The notes: generated by a model from the letters alone, not told the origin. Positions 1-13,011 are shown, counted from the stretch's first letter. The stretch: DNA of 64,000 nt from Klebsiella oxytoca (GCF_009707385.1 NZ_CP046115.1:2294001-2358000); one strand, 5' to 3'. Program-made: numbers and translations.

Positions 1-1461
1 TAACAGCTGCCATAATGCCTGCGCGGCGAGGGTATGCGTATCGCCGCCGCTGCTCAGCGCCACCGCTTCGCTGGTAAGCGTCGGGATTCGTCCGCCACCC
101 AGCCATAATGTCGGCAGATATTGGGCGATGCTCACTGAAAAGCCGATCGCCAGCGCCGTCAGCAGCGGGCGCGTCAGGAGGGGCAAGCTGATCAGCCAGA
201 AGATACGCCCTCGCTGCCAGCCAAGAGTCCGGGCAACCAGCGCCGCACGCGGATCGCGAGCGCGCCAGGCCGGAAGCAGAATAAACAGCATCCAGGGTAC
301 CACCCATAGCAGATGCCCCCATAAAACGGTGAGCCACTCGCCGTCCAGCCACGCGTATAGCGCCAGCTGGTATTGTCCGTCTGCCAGCGGCAGGGCGGGT
401 AAAATCAGCGGTAGCCAGAGCCACTGACCAAAACGGGAAGGACCCAGCTCCAGCCACAGCAGGCAAATGACCATGCCGATCAAGGCTGAGCATAGCCCAA
501 GCCACAGGCTGTTGCCGACGCTCTCGCTGACCGGCTGGCTATTGTGCGCTACGGCGGCGAGCAGCAGAGCGCAGACCACCCCGCCAGCAGGCAGGATGAG
601 GGCCAGGCTTTTCCCGATGACCGCGTGCGGCTGCGGGTGGCGGATCCCCTGAATCTGCGGTATACGTCGTCGCCAGAGATGCCAGACTCCCCACGCCGCC
701 AGCGCCATGGTGGCGAGAGTCAGCAGTAGTACCAGGCTGGCGAGGGCACCTTTGGCCTGCTGCAGCTCGTCGCCCTGGCTCAACCATTGCCAGGCCAGCA
801 CCGCCAGCGTCGGCGGGTTGCCCGGACCAATCACCAGCGCGACGTCAACCACCGAAAGGCTCCAGGCGGCGGTAGCCAGCAGTACGACCGATAGCGCCGG
901 AAGCAGCGTGGGTAAAACTAACCACTTCAGACACTGCCAGCGACCGTAGCCAAGGCTTCTTAATACCGTTGCCTCACCGGCCAGACGTTTTTCGCCCAGC
1001 AGACCATAGATTGCCCATAGCAGAAACGCGCTCTCTTTTATCGCCATCGTCAGGCCAAGGCCAATGCCGTAGCGGTCAACTGGTGGGATGAAAAAGGGCA
1101 ACAGGCGAGAGAGCCAGCCGCCTTCAGCAAATAGCAGCAGGGCGGCGGTAGCAAAGGCGACATGAGGCACCGCCAGCAGCAGCGGCAGTCTGGTCGCCAG
1201 CCGTTGCCAGCCGCGCGATGGCCAGAGTGCGGCAACAACGCTGAGAGCAATAAGCAGCGCGCCACCAACCGAAATCAGCGTCGAAACCAGCGTGGCGACC
1301 AGCGCCTGGCAGAACTGCGGGTCGGCAAATAGCGATTGCCAGAGGGAGACCCTGAGTGCCGGAAGCGCCATCAAAGAAACCGCCGGCAGCAGCGGCACAT
1401 AGATGAGCGCGATGGTGCCCCAGGCCAGTAGCGTTAGTGCGTACCGTAGCGGCGCAGCCAT
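1..1461 (-). CDS. ynjC: ABC transporter permease YnjC (3' end beyond window)
   Basis: Inner-membrane permease of the YnjBCD ABC importer; substrate not established. The reading frame is open from an ATG at 1461 to the window edge (487 codons), so the C-terminus is missing. The translation begins MAAPLRYALTLLAW and shows many hydrophobic segments arranged as two fused binding-protein-dependent permease modules, as in the roughly 510-residue E. coli protein. It overlaps the 3' end of ynjB by 28 bp, which implies co-transcription and translational coupling. YnjD, the expected ATPase, would lie beyond the window edge. No frame interruption is seen. Confidence 0.9.
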   Translation of the reverse strand, partial: MAAPLRYALTLLAWGTIALIYVPLLPAVSLMALPALRVSLWQSLFADPQFCQALVATLVSTLISVGGALLIALSVVAALWPSRGWQRLATRLPLLLAVPHVAFATAALLLFAEGGWLSRLLPFFIPPVDRYGIGLGLTMAIKESAFLLWAIYGLLGEKRLAGEATVLRSLGYGRWQCLKWLVLPTLLPALSVVLLATAAWSLSVVDVALVIGPGNPPTLAVLAWQWLSQGDELQQAKGALASLVLLLTLATMALAAWGVWHLWRRRIPQIQGIRHPQPHAVIGKSLALILPAGGVVCALLLAAVAHNSQPVSESVGNSLWLGLCSALIGMVICLLWLELGPSRFGQWLWLPLILPALPLADGQYQLALYAWLDGEWLTVLWGHLLWVVPWMLFILLPAWRARDPRAALVARTLGWQRGRIFWLISLPLLTRPLLTALAIGFSVSIAQYLPTLWLGGGRIPTLTSEAVALSSGGDTHTLAAQALWQLL

Positions 1462-2594
1462 TCCTGCTCCAGGGCTTCAACCCAGTCGGCATGCGGTTCA
1501 CCCAGCATCGGCGGCATATCTTTCGGCACAACGGCGTCAAAAGTCCGACGCTGTTCGTCCGTTAAAGCCGCTGGATCCAGCACGCTGGGATCGCCCCATA
1601 CTGCTGGGTCGGCTTTGCGCAGCTGCGCCTGCGGCGAGAGCAGGAAATTAGCGACGACCTTCGCGGCCGCCGTTGCGCGGGCATTGGCCGGGATCGCCAC
1701 AAAATGCACGTTACCGAGCATTCCCTGACGAAAACCGAAGCCGTAGCTGTCTTCTGGCAGCTCCCCGCTGGCCGCTTTTTGCTGCGCGTGCAGCGGGTTA
1801 AAGGTCAGCGAAAGCTTGAGGGTGCCATTGTTCAGCATGGTATCCATACGGGCGGGCGACGCCGGGAAGTCGCGGCCCTGGCGCCACAGAAGAGGATGGA
1901 GCTGGTCAAGATATTGCCACAGCGGCGCGGTCACTTCGCCAAAGGTATCTTTCTGCGGCGGCTGGCGCAGGGCATCGGGATGCGAGGTGAGCGTCAGCAG
2001 CAGCTGTTCGAGAAAAGCGGTCCCGGTAAAATCCGGCGGACGCGGATAGGTGATGCTCCCGGGATGCGCGGCGGCGAAAGCCAGCAGCGCCTGCGCATTT
2101 GTTGGCGCGTCGGGTGTTTGCGATCGGCGGGCAATAAAGGTGAGCTGCGCGCTGCCCCACGGGGACTCCGCGCCATCGGTCGGAATGGAGAAATCCTCAC
2201 GCACCGGTTTTTGCGTATCGACAAAGCGCCAGTTGGGCAGGGTTTCCGCCCACCGGGTATGCAGCAGCTTGGCGCTCTTCAGGGTACGAAAATTCTCGCC
2301 GTTAACCCACAGCAGATCGATGGAGCCGCCCTGACGGCGTCCGGCGCGGGCTTCGGTCTGGATACGCTTCACCGCATCGGCGGCATCGGCGATATGTACG
2401 ATGCGCAGGTCGATGGCGTAGTCGCGTTTTACCTCGCCGCTGACCCAATCGAGATAGCGGTTGACCGCCGGGTCGCCGCCCCAGGCGTTAAACCACACCG
2501 TCTGGCCGCGGGCTTCCTGCTGTGTGGCTTGCCAGTCGGCGCTGGCGGTCAGCGGGGAGAGCAGCAGTAGAGCGAAGAGCAATAAACTGCGCAT
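1434..2594 (-). CDS. ynjB: ABC transporter periplasmic binding protein YnjB
   Basis: Solute-binding component of the YnjBCD importer. The N-terminus MRSLLLFALLLLSPLTASA is a classic signal peptide, followed by a mature protein with the look of a type 2 periplasmic binding fold. The ATG at 2594 has an AGGAG five bases upstream and is preferred to the in-frame GTG at 2600. It yields 386 residues against 388 in E. coli. It lies 9 bp downstream of ynjA and overlaps ynjC, so ydjX-ydjZ-ynjA-ynjB-ynjC reads as one operon. The ligand cannot be read from sequence. Confidence 0.92.
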   Translation of the reverse strand: MRSLLLFALLLLSPLTASADWQATQQEARGQTVWFNAWGGDPAVNRYLDWVSGEVKRDYAIDLRIVHIADAADAVKRIQTEARAGRRQGGSIDLLWVNGENFRTLKSAKLLHTRWAETLPNWRFVDTQKPVREDFSIPTDGAESPWGSAQLTFIARRSQTPDAPTNAQALLAFAAAHPGSITYPRPPDFTGTAFLEQLLLTLTSHPDALRQPPQKDTFGEVTAPLWQYLDQLHPLLWRQGRDFPASPARMDTMLNNGTLKLSLTFNPLHAQQKAASGELPEDSYGFGFRQGMLGNVHFVAIPANARATAAAKVVANFLLSPQAQLRKADPAVWGDPSVLDPAALTDEQRRTFDAVVPKDMPPMLGEPHADWVEALEQEWLRRYGTH

Positions 2595-2603
2595 GACCAC
2601 TCC

Positions 2604-3155
2604 TTAGGGTCTTGAATCGGTCGGAACCTGGCACAATCCCTGGGCAGGGATTGCCATGGCAGAATTAAAGCGCGCCGAGAGGTTTTGTAACCCGATCAGC
2701 GCGGTGAGTTCAGTTAGCGCCTGAGCATCAAACTGGCGAGCCAGCTTAGCGCGTAACGCGTCGTCAACGATCGGAGGCGTCATGCTCGCCGCTTCGGCGT
2801 ACTCCAGCGCCAGCCGCTCGCGCTCGCTGAATAGCGCGCTGTCTCGCCACCCGGCGACTGCCAGGAGTTTATCGCTGCCGCCGCAGCGCTCCGCCAGCTT
2901 CATATTGGTGATATCAATACAAAACTCGCACAGGCACAGCTGCGCGACGCGGGCGCTGACCAGCGAACGCAGTACCGGGTCGAGAGGCGAGCGCCTACGT
3001 TCCAGATAGCCAACGAACATTGACACCAGGTAAAACACCAGGGGGATACGCCCCCACCAGCGGATAGGACTGAGCACCTCGCCGTAATGGCGGCGATGCA
3101 GCCAGGCCTGCGGACGCAGAATCAGGGGAATGGACTTCAGGGGCGGTAAGCTCAT
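2604..3155 (-). CDS. ynjA: AhpD-like/carboxymuconolactone decarboxylase family protein YnjA
   Basis: A 183-residue protein of the AhpD/CMD fold, a family that includes peroxidase-reducing partners and decarboxylases. The redox-type CxxC motif is visible as LCLCEFCIDI near residue 75, inside the helical bundle. The physiological substrate is unknown. It starts with ATG after AGGAG and overlaps the ydjZ stop by 4 bp (ATGA). The order ydjZ-ynjA-ynjB matches E. coli. Confidence 0.88.
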   Translation of the reverse strand: MSLPPLKSIPLILRPQAWLHRRHYGEVLSPIRWWGRIPLVFYLVSMFVGYLERRRSPLDPVLRSLVSARVAQLCLCEFCIDITNMKLAERCGGSDKLLAVAGWRDSALFSERERLALEYAEAASMTPPIVDDALRAKLARQFDAQALTELTALIGLQNLSARFNSAMAIPAQGLCQVPTDSRP

Positions 3156-3850
3156 CGTGAACTCCTCTTCTGTTGTTCAAGATAGAGTGCTTTCGCGACC
3201 ACCACCACAATGGCCAGCGCAAACATGATTGACAGACCGGTCAACAGCCAGAAGGTACCGCCGGTCAGCAGGCTGCCGGTCCATGAATAGACAATCGTCG
3301 CGGGCAGCTGGCCGAGACCGGTAGCCAGCATAAAGTGGCGAAAGCGTATCGACGTCAGCCCGGCGGCGTAGCTCACCGGATCAAACGGCACGAAAGGCAG
3401 CAGGCGGCAGATCAATATCGTGTGTTTGCCGTAGCGGGCAAAAAAGCCATCCATACTTCGCAACACGCTTTTACCGGTGAGTTTTTCCACCACCTCACGA
3501 CCGAGAACTCTGGCGATAAAAAAGCACAGCGCCGCCCCGGCCATCGAGCTGACCCACGACAGCGCGCCGCCCCAGAAGGCACCGAACAGGGAAGCGTTAG
3601 CAAAGGTTATCAGGAAGGCGGGAAGCGGGGCGATTATCGCCTGTAGAATCATCAGCGCGAAGGAGACCAGCGCCGCCTGCGGGCCCCAGGAGTCGATAAA
3701 GCGCTCAATCGCCGGCTGATCGAGCGTGGCAAAGGCCGCAAGACTCTGCTGTATGAAATCATTTATGCCGGGTATTCGCCACCATGCCAGCAGCGCCGCA
3801 AGCAGCGTAATGACAACGGCTATCCGGTAGCGCGCTTTACTCTTTTTCAT
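3152..3850 (-). CDS. ydjZ: TVP38/TMEM64 family inner membrane protein YdjZ
   Basis: Multi-pass inner-membrane protein of the TVP38/TMEM64 (DedA-related, VTT) family. The start is set at MKKSKARYRIAVV (3850), which gives 232 residues against about 235 in E. coli; the open frame extends upstream but only inside ydjX. The family signature region around GAFWGGALSWVSSMAGAAL and RLLPFVPFDPVSYAAGL is intact. Its start lies 14 bp inside the end of ydjX. In E. coli the ferredoxin-like ydjY sits between the two genes, and here it is absent. Confidence 0.87.
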   Translation of the reverse strand: MKKSKARYRIAVVITLLAALLAWWRIPGINDFIQQSLAAFATLDQPAIERFIDSWGPQAALVSFALMILQAIIAPLPAFLITFANASLFGAFWGGALSWVSSMAGAALCFFIARVLGREVVEKLTGKSVLRSMDGFFARYGKHTILICRLLPFVPFDPVSYAAGLTSIRFRHFMLATGLGQLPATIVYSWTGSLLTGGTFWLLTGLSIMFALAIVVVVAKALYLEQQKRSSR

Positions 3851-4548
3851 CTTCAGCCTGTAGCCGTTCGGTATCGATTCGCCGATAGCGGGCATATCTT
3901 TTCGCCGCCTGAATTAAGGTAAATAAGGCTAGTCCTGCGACAGTCAGCTTAAGCATAAAAATAACGGTGATACCGTCGCGGATAAGTTCGCTGGCCATTA
4001 GCGTATAAATATAAATGCCGGGTAAGGTAGTGACGGCGGAAATAAAGGTAAAAGACCAGAATGGAATAGCCGTCAGGCCGTACGCATAATTCTGCAGATT
4101 ATAAGGAAAGAGTGGAATGAGGCGCGTCAGAATTAAAAAGTCGCTGCCGCTACGGGCGATCCCTTTTTCAATTGCCTGAAATACCGCCGTTTGCCCGACG
4201 TATTTTAACAGCAGCTCGCGCCCCAGCCAGCGGGCGAACAGAAACGACAGGGATGAGGCAACCGTTGCCGCCAGCAGCGATAGCAAGGTTCCCGGTAGAG
4301 GACCAAAAATGACGCCGCCGGCGATAACCAAAACGCTTCCCGGAATCAAAAACAGAGTGGCGATAATAAATAGCAGAATATAGAGCGTATAGCCGAAGGT
4401 TCCGCTTTGGCGGATAGTCTCGCGCAGATGGTGAAAATTGGTGACCAGCTCGGCAAAACCCGTCTGATGGATAATCCAGACCATCATGCTCAAGACGACC
4501 GCAACAGAAAGCAGCTTCAGTTCAGCTTTATGACGGCTTCTTTTGCAT
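3837..4548 (-). CDS. ydjX: TVP38/TMEM64 family protein YdjX, probable frameshift just after the start codon
   Basis: Second TVP38/TMEM64 protein and first gene of the operon. The body is intact and close to E. coli YdjX (TLYILLFIIATLFLIPGS; LTRLIPLFPYNLQNYAYGL). The start is abnormal. The only ATG with a good ribosome site (AGGAG, ATG at 4548) reads MQKKPS and then stops at 4528. The YdjX frame is open through this spot, but its nearest upstream start codon is a TTG at 4622 that overlaps the apparent promoter. Removing one base from AAGAAG directly after the ATG would join MQK to SRHKAELKLL. I infer a one-base indel, less likely a +1 recoding site or an unusual start. Coordinates run from the ATG. 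Confidence 0.7.
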
Positions 4549-4578
4549 GGGGTTCTCCTGTATTGCCGGGCGGGCGAA

Positions 4579-4622
4579 AAGTGCGCGCGACAGTATAATA
4601 GTTTGCCGGCGTTAACAATCAA
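4579..4622 (-). promoter_or_regulatory. Putative sigma-70 promoter of the ydjX-ynjC operon
   Basis: On the minus strand a TTGATT box at 4622-4617 is followed 16 bp later by TATTAT within TATTATACTGT. This sits 35-45 bp upstream of the ribosome site used by ydjX and directly downstream of xthA. Assignment is by motif match only. Confidence 0.45.
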
Positions 4623-4647
4623 TTACGGCGGCTTTTTTGATATCACG

Positions 4648-4672
4648 CAGGCTCTCCGGGTCAGAGAGCCTG
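4648..4672. other. Inverted repeat between xthA and ydjX
   Basis: A perfect 9-bp stem (CAGGCTCTC/GAGAGCCTG) with a 7-base loop lies just after the xthA stop. Neither strand shows a run of T after the stem, so it may be a weak terminator or an mRNA 3'-end stabiliser rather than a standard intrinsic terminator. Confidence 0.5.
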
Positions 4673-4685
4673 ATTAAGGGAAGAT

Positions 4686-5492
4686 TTAGGCTTTAAAGGT
4701 CGCCCAGACCGGTGCATGGTCGGATGGTTTTTCCATTGCGCGAATTTCGTAGTCAATTCCGGTTTCAACGCAGCGCTGCGCCAGCGGATTACTTGCCAGC
4801 AAAAGGTCGATACGCAGCCCGCGGTTATCGTCAAAGCCTTTAGAGCGATAGTCGAACCACGAAAAATGTTCGTTATCCTGTGGGTTTGCATGGCGGTACG
4901 TATCCACCAGACCCCAGCCCAGCAGACGATCCATCCATTCGCGCTCTTCCGGCAGGAATGAACATTTGCCGGTACGCAGCCAGCGCTTGCGGTTCTCTTC
5001 ACCGATGCCGATGTCGAGATCGGTGGGGCTGATATTCATATCGCCCATAATCAGTACCGGATTGTCTTTATTCAGCTCGGTATCGAGGTAGTTTTGCAGA
5101 TTCTGGTAAAACGCCGCCTTGGCCGGGAATTTGGTTTCATGATCGCGGCTTTCTCCCTGCGGGAAATAGCCGTTAATCACCGTCACGTTGCCGAACGGAG
5201 AGGGGATTTCCGCCATGATAATGCGGCGCTGGGCCTCTTCACCATCGTTCGGAAAACCGCGACGCACGGCGATCGGCGTCTCTTTGGTCAGCAGCGCGAC
5301 ACCGTAATGGCCTTTCTGTCCGTGATAAAAGACGTTGTAGCCAAGCTTCGCTACCTCTTCAAGGGGAAACATGTCGTCGTGGACTTTGGTTTCCTGAAGA
5401 CCGATGACGTCGGGCTGGTGTTTATCGATGATGGCGGCCAGCTGATGCGGGCGGGCACGCAGGCCGTTGATATTAAAAGAGACAAATTTCAT
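4686..5492 (-). CDS. xthA: Exodeoxyribonuclease III
   Basis: Apurinic/apyrimidinic endonuclease and 3'-5' exonuclease/3'-phosphatase of base excision repair, and the founder of the EEP nuclease family. The start is placed at [17 protein letters not shown] (5492), giving the standard 268 residues; four upstream in-frame codons are extra. Catalytic motifs are complete: Asn7, Glu34 in GLQETK, the [13 protein letters not shown] loop with Asp151/Asn153, and the C-terminal PSDHAPVW with His259. It is transcribed away from astC and probably alone. Confidence 0.97.
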   Translation of the reverse strand: MKFVSFNINGLRARPHQLAAIIDKHQPDVIGLQETKVHDDMFPLEEVAKLGYNVFYHGQKGHYGVALLTKETPIAVRRGFPNDGEEAQRRIIMAEIPSPFGNVTVINGYFPQGESRDHETKFPAKAAFYQNLQNYLDTELNKDNPVLIMGDMNISPTDLDIGIGEENRKRWLRTGKCSFLPEEREWMDRLLGWGLVDTYRHANPQDNEHFSWFDYRSKGFDDNRGLRIDLLLASNPLAQRCVETGIDYEIRAMEKPSDHAPVWATFKA

Positions 5493-5612
5493 AGTCGCTG
5501 CCACTGTGCAAGGTAAATAGTGCAGGGATGGTAGCAGAAATTCGGCGGGCTGGCTGCGGTAAGACGGTTTAATCTGCTAATGACGGCGGTTAATTGCCCG
5601 TTTTCCCGAACG

Positions 5613-5640
5613 GTGCACCATTGTGCAACGCAATGCGCCA
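5613..5640. promoter_or_regulatory. Candidate NtrC enhancer region for ast
   Basis: The segment TGCACCATTGTGCAACGCA followed by ATGCGCC contains overlapping GCAC/GTGC dyads like the half-sites of nitrogen regulator I. It lies about 230 bp upstream of the sigma-54 promoter, the distance range known for the E. coli astC enhancer. Spacing of the half-sites is not a perfect match, so the exact site is uncertain. Confidence 0.45.
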
Positions 5641-5754
5641 AAAAAGGGCAGTTATTACCGATAAATTTCGTCAACGATCACAATTACAGAATTATATCTC
5701 ACCTCTGCATAACCTTTCTTTTTATTTCACTGCTAAAGCCTCTTTTGCCATTTT

Positions 5755-5784
5755 TATTCACTTTTTATGCATTTCTTGTGAATA
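5755..5784. promoter_or_regulatory. Candidate ArgR operator pair upstream of astC
   Basis: A perfect 7-bp inverted repeat (TATTCAC/GTGAATA) separated by 16 bases lies between the enhancer region and the promoter. The TGAAT/ATTCA cores resemble arginine repressor boxes, and ArgR is known to bind in this interval in E. coli and Salmonella as an activator of ast. The assignment is by similarity only. Confidence 0.4.
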
Positions 5785-5848
5785 GTGAGCTTGCGTAACT
5801 TATTGATATTTCGTTGGCAATATCGATTTATGCATTTTTACCTCTGGC

Positions 5849-5864
5849 TGGCACGAACCGTGCA
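5849..5864 (+). promoter_or_regulatory. Sigma-54 promoter of the ast operon
   Basis: TGGCACGAACCGTGCA matches the sigma-54 consensus with GG at 5850-5851 and GC at 5862-5863, exactly 10 bases apart. It lies about 70 bp before the astC ATG. The ast operon is a known NtrC/RpoN target under nitrogen limitation. Confidence 0.88.
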
Positions 5865-5936
5865 ATCTACATTTACAGCGTAATAACCATATTCATTAAC
5901 ATTATTTAAACTTTTTGTTTACCGGAAGAGGTCGAT

Positions 5937-7153
5937 ATGTCTCAGTCAATTACGCGTAGCAACTTTGATGAATGGATGATGCCTGTATACGCGCCAGCGG
6001 CTTTTATTCCGGTACGCGGCGAGGGTTCACGCCTGTGGGATCAGCAGGGGAAAGAGTATATCGATTTTGCGGGCGGTATAGCGGTTAACGCCCTTGGTCA
6101 CGCCCATCCGCGGCTGGTTAAGGCGCTGGCCGAGCAGGCGGGTAAGTTCTGGCACACCGGCAACGGTTATACCAATGAGCCGGTGCTGCGTCTGGCTAAA
6201 CAGCTGATCGACGCCACCTTTGCCGACCGGGTCTTTTTCTGTAACTCAGGGGCGGAAGCTAACGAAGCGGCGCTAAAACTGGCGCGTAAATACGCTCACG
6301 ACCATTATGGCAGCGAGAAAAGCGGCATTGTGGCATTCAAAAACGCTTTTCATGGCCGCACGCTGTTCACCGTTTCCGCCGGCGGTCAGCCGGCCTATTC
6401 GCAGGATTTTGCGCCGCTGCCGCCGCAAATTCAGCACGCCATCTACAACGACCTCGACTCGGCAAAGGCGCTGATTAACGACAGCACCTGCGCGGTGATC
6501 GTCGAGCCTGTGCAGGGTGAAGGCGGCGTGGTGCCTGCGCAGGCTGATTTCCTGCGCGGCCTGCGTGAACTGTGCGATGCGCATAATGCGCTGCTGATTT
6601 TTGATGAGGTGCAGACTGGCGTAGGCCGCACCGGCGAACTGTACGCCTACATGCACTATGGCGTGACGCCGGACGTACTTTCTACGGCTAAAGCGCTGGG
6701 CGGCGGCTTCCCGATCGGCGCGCTGCTGGCAAGCGAGCGCTGCGCCAGCGTGATGACCGTCGGCACTCACGGCACTACCTACGGCGGTAACCCGCTGGCC
6801 TGCGCAGTCGCGGGGGAAGTATTTTCTATCGTCAATACCCACGACGTTCTCAACGGCGTTAAGCAGCGCCATCAGTGGTTCAGCGAACGACTCAACGCGA
6901 TTAATGCGCGTTATGGCCTGTTTAAAGAGATCCGCGGTCTGGGGCTGCTCATTGGCTGCGTGCTGAAGGATGAATATGCCGGGAAGGCGAAGACAATCAG
7001 CAATCAGGCAGCGGAAGAAGGGCTGATGATTTTAATTGCCGGCGCCAATGTGGTGCGCTTCGCTCCGGCGCTGATTATCAGCGAAGAAGAGATTAACCAC
7101 GGGCTGGATCGCTTTGAGCTGGCCTGCAAACGCTTTCTCGCGGGGGTCTCATC

Positions 7154-7157
<4 letters not shown>
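5937..7157 (+). CDS. astC: Succinylornithine transaminase
   Basis: PLP-dependent class III aminotransferase and third enzyme of the arginine succinyltransferase (AST) pathway. It converts N2-succinylornithine and 2-oxoglutarate to N-succinylglutamate semialdehyde and glutamate. At 406 residues it equals the E. coli length. The PLP-binding [12 protein letters not shown] and the Schiff-base lysine in [13 protein letters not shown] (Lys252) are present, and so is the acetylornithine-aminotransferase-type N-terminus. The start is ATG after GGAAGAGG. It is first in the operon and overlaps astA by 4 bp (ATGA). Confidence 0.97.
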
Positions 7158-10985
<3,828 letters not shown>

Positions 10986-10994
10986 GGAGGCGTA

Positions 10995-11957
10995 GTGGAA
11001 GACTTTCTGGCATTAACTCTGGCGGGGCGTTTGCCTCACCATTTCCATGGTCAAACCGCGCAGTTTCGCTGGCACTGGATCGACTGCGGCATTTTGCAGC
11101 TCATCCCCCATGAGCCCTGTGACCGTTCACTGGTTTTATCATCAGGGATTCATGGCAACGAAACCGCACCGGTGGAAATTACCGATCTGCTGCTGCGTCA
11201 GCTGTTTCGCGGGGAAGTCTCGCTACGCTGGCGGCTGCTGGTTATCTTCGGTAACCCCCAGGCGCTGAGGGCCAATAAGCGTTATATGCATAGCGATATC
11301 AACCGCATGTTTGGCGAGCGCTGGCGAACTTTTGGCGCCAGCGATGAAACCGTCCGCGCCCGACAGCTGGAGTATGCGCTGGCGCGGTTTTATTCGATGA
11401 GCAGCGGTGAGCGCTGGCACCTGGATTTACATACCGCTATTCGCGGCTCGTTGCATACCCGCTTCGGCGTACTGCCTGCGCGCGATAAGCCGTGGGATGA
11501 AAATTTTCTGCGCTGGCTTGGGGCCGCAGGGCTGGAAGCGCTGGTATTTCATCAGCAGCCGGGCGGTACCTTTACCCATTTCAGCTGCCAACGTTTCGCC
11601 GCGCTCTCCTGCACGCTGGAGCTGGGGAAGGCGTTGCCCTTTGGCGACAACGATCTGAGTTTGTTTGCAGCCACCCAACGCGCGCTGTCGCGGCTGCTGG
11701 CGGGAGACCTGACGGTGGAAGAGGAGCAGACGCCTCTGTGCTACAGGGTGGTGCGGCAAATCACCCGCGGGAGTGAGCAGTTCCAACTGCATATGTCGGC
11801 GCAGACGCTGAATTTCACGCCGTTTAGCGTCGGGACGCTGCTTGCAGAAGACGGCGATACCCGTTACGTGGTGGAAAAAGAACAACAGTATGTTCTCTTT
11901 CCTAACCCCAGCGTCGCCCTGGGCCAGCGCGCCGGGCTGATGTTAGAGCGCATCTAG
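10995..11957 (+). CDS. astE: Succinylglutamate desuccinylase
   Basis: Last enzyme of the AST pathway; a zinc hydrolase that splits N-succinylglutamate into succinate and glutamate. The zinc-binding HGNETAP and the later His of [10 protein letters not shown] mark the AstE/aspartoacylase (M14-like) family. The 320-residue product is two shorter than in E. coli. Translation starts at GTG (10995), set by a perfect AAGGAGG seven bases upstream. A stem-loop terminator follows directly. Confidence 0.96.
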   Translation: MEDFLALTLAGRLPHHFHGQTAQFRWHWIDCGILQLIPHEPCDRSLVLSSGIHGNETAPVEITDLLLRQLFRGEVSLRWRLLVIFGNPQALRANKRYMHSDINRMFGERWRTFGASDETVRARQLEYALARFYSMSSGERWHLDLHTAIRGSLHTRFGVLPARDKPWDENFLRWLGAAGLEALVFHQQPGGTFTHFSCQRFAALSCTLELGKALPFGDNDLSLFAATQRALSRLLAGDLTVEEEQTPLCYRVVRQITRGSEQFQLHMSAQTLNFTPFSVGTLLAEDGDTRYVVEKEQQYVLFPNPSVALGQRAGLMLERI

Positions 11958-11962
11958 TGATA

Positions 11963-11994
11963 CCGTCGCCCGACAGGGCGGCGGCGTTTATTTT
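11963..11994 (+). terminator. ast operon terminator
   Basis: The stem CCGTCGCCC/GGGCGGCGG has one G-T pair and a four-base loop, and is followed by GTTTATTTT just after the astE stop. Confidence 0.8.
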
Positions 11995-12308
11995 GCCGTT
12001 TATTTTTTCCTGGTGATTTTATTTTTTCGTGCTTTAACTAATGATTGCAGATTATTCCTGGATATATGCTTTGTTTTTAATCTTTGCTGATTTATAATCT
12101 TCATAATTTCTCAACAAAACAGTCTGTTAGTTATTTCATCTTGCACTTATCTCCTCATTTTCCTTATTTTCTCCACAATTGGTGAGAAAATGTTTTTTAC
12201 ACTTTCAATGTTTTACGCTTGCTCTGACTAATTGACGATAAACGCCGTAAAGTTAATCTCGTCAACACGGCAACGCGCCGTAAAAATAACGCAAAGTAAG
12301 GATTGAAT
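11995..12308 (+). promoter_or_regulatory. spy upstream region with BaeR box
   Basis: This is a 314-bp very AT-rich intergenic stretch. TCTCCACAA at 12170-12178 fits the BaeR consensus TCTNCANAA, as expected for the envelope-stress gene spy. GTAAA-type sequences at 12248 and 12278 could contribute to CpxR binding but do not show the standard 5-base spacing. No gene is seen in this stretch. Confidence 0.65.
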
Positions 12309-12791
12309 ATGAAAAAGATTACTGCACTGTTTGTTGCCTCTACTCTGGCTCTGGGCGCGGCTAACCTGGCCCACGCGGCTGACACTACTGCCACCGCAGG
12401 CGATACCGCTCCGATGATGCATCATAAACGCGGACCTGCCGGCCCACATGAAATGATGTTTAAAGGTCTGAACCTGACCGATGCGCAGAAAACGCAAATT
12501 CGTGACATCATGAAAAGCCAGCGTGAAAACATGAAGCGTCCTTCTCTGGATGAGCGCCGCGCGATGCATGAGCTGGTTGCCAGCGATACCTTCGATAAGG
12601 CAAAAGCCGAAGCGCAGATTGAGAAAATGGAGGCCCAGCATAAAGAGATGGCGCTGGCCCGTCTGGAAACTCAGAACAAGATTTATAACATTCTGACGCC
12701 GGAACAGAAAAAACAGTTTAATGCCAATTTTGAGAAGCATCTGACAGATCGTAAAGCGCCGGCAGGTAAAATGCCTGCACCAGCTGAATAA
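12309..12791 (+). CDS. spy: Periplasmic ATP-independent chaperone Spy
   Basis: Spheroplast protein Y, a cradle-shaped dimeric chaperone of the CpxP/Spy family that is induced by envelope stress through Cpx and Bae. The start is the ATG at 12309 (MKKITALFVASTLALGA), 9-10 bases downstream of AAGGA; an in-frame TTG two codons earlier is not needed. A signal peptide ends at AHA. The mature protein contains both LTxxQ motifs (LTDAQKTQI and LTPEQKKQF). Length is 160 residues against 161 in E. coli. It has its own promoter region and terminator. Confidence 0.96.
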   Translation: MKKITALFVASTLALGAANLAHAADTTATAGDTAPMMHHKRGPAGPHEMMFKGLNLTDAQKTQIRDIMKSQRENMKRPSLDERRAMHELVASDTFDKAKAEAQIEKMEAQHKEMALARLETQNKIYNILTPEQKKQFNANFEKHLTDRKAPAGKMPAPAE

Positions 12792-12809
12792 CTCAGCGCG
12801 CTGACTTAA

Positions 12810-12867
12810 GACCGCCGGTCTTGCCCAATAATGCCAACAGGCTTTGGGCAGGACCGGCGGTTTTTTT
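12810..12867 (+). terminator. spy terminator
   Basis: A long stem (12811-12827 with 12845-12861, one G-T pair) with a 17-base loop is followed by seven T. This is one of the strongest terminators in the window. Confidence 0.92.
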
Positions 12868-13011
12868 ACGCAAAATGCTGCTACAGAAAGCGATCCTTAA
12901 AGGATCCTGATTTACCTGGCTGGGTCGAATATGCAAGTATTGAGGCTTTGATAGCTACCACGGACGCAAATGTCCTGGTGCTACAGCCTACTATCTTCAG
13001 GGATCTTGCAT

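Larger units (their letters stand above)
5493..5936. other. xthA-astC divergent intergenic region
   Basis: This 444-bp AT-rich stretch holds the control elements for the ast operon and, near its left end, the xthA promoter. A GCACCATTGTGC repeat region, an inverted repeat with TGAATA arms and a sigma-54 promoter are listed separately. Short reading frames here have no ribosome site and no recognisable product. Confidence 0.7.

Noticed and set aside
12248..12283. CpxR box in the spy promoter.
   Set aside because: GTAAA sequences are present but not as a GTAAA-N5-GTAAA pair, so no specific site is called.
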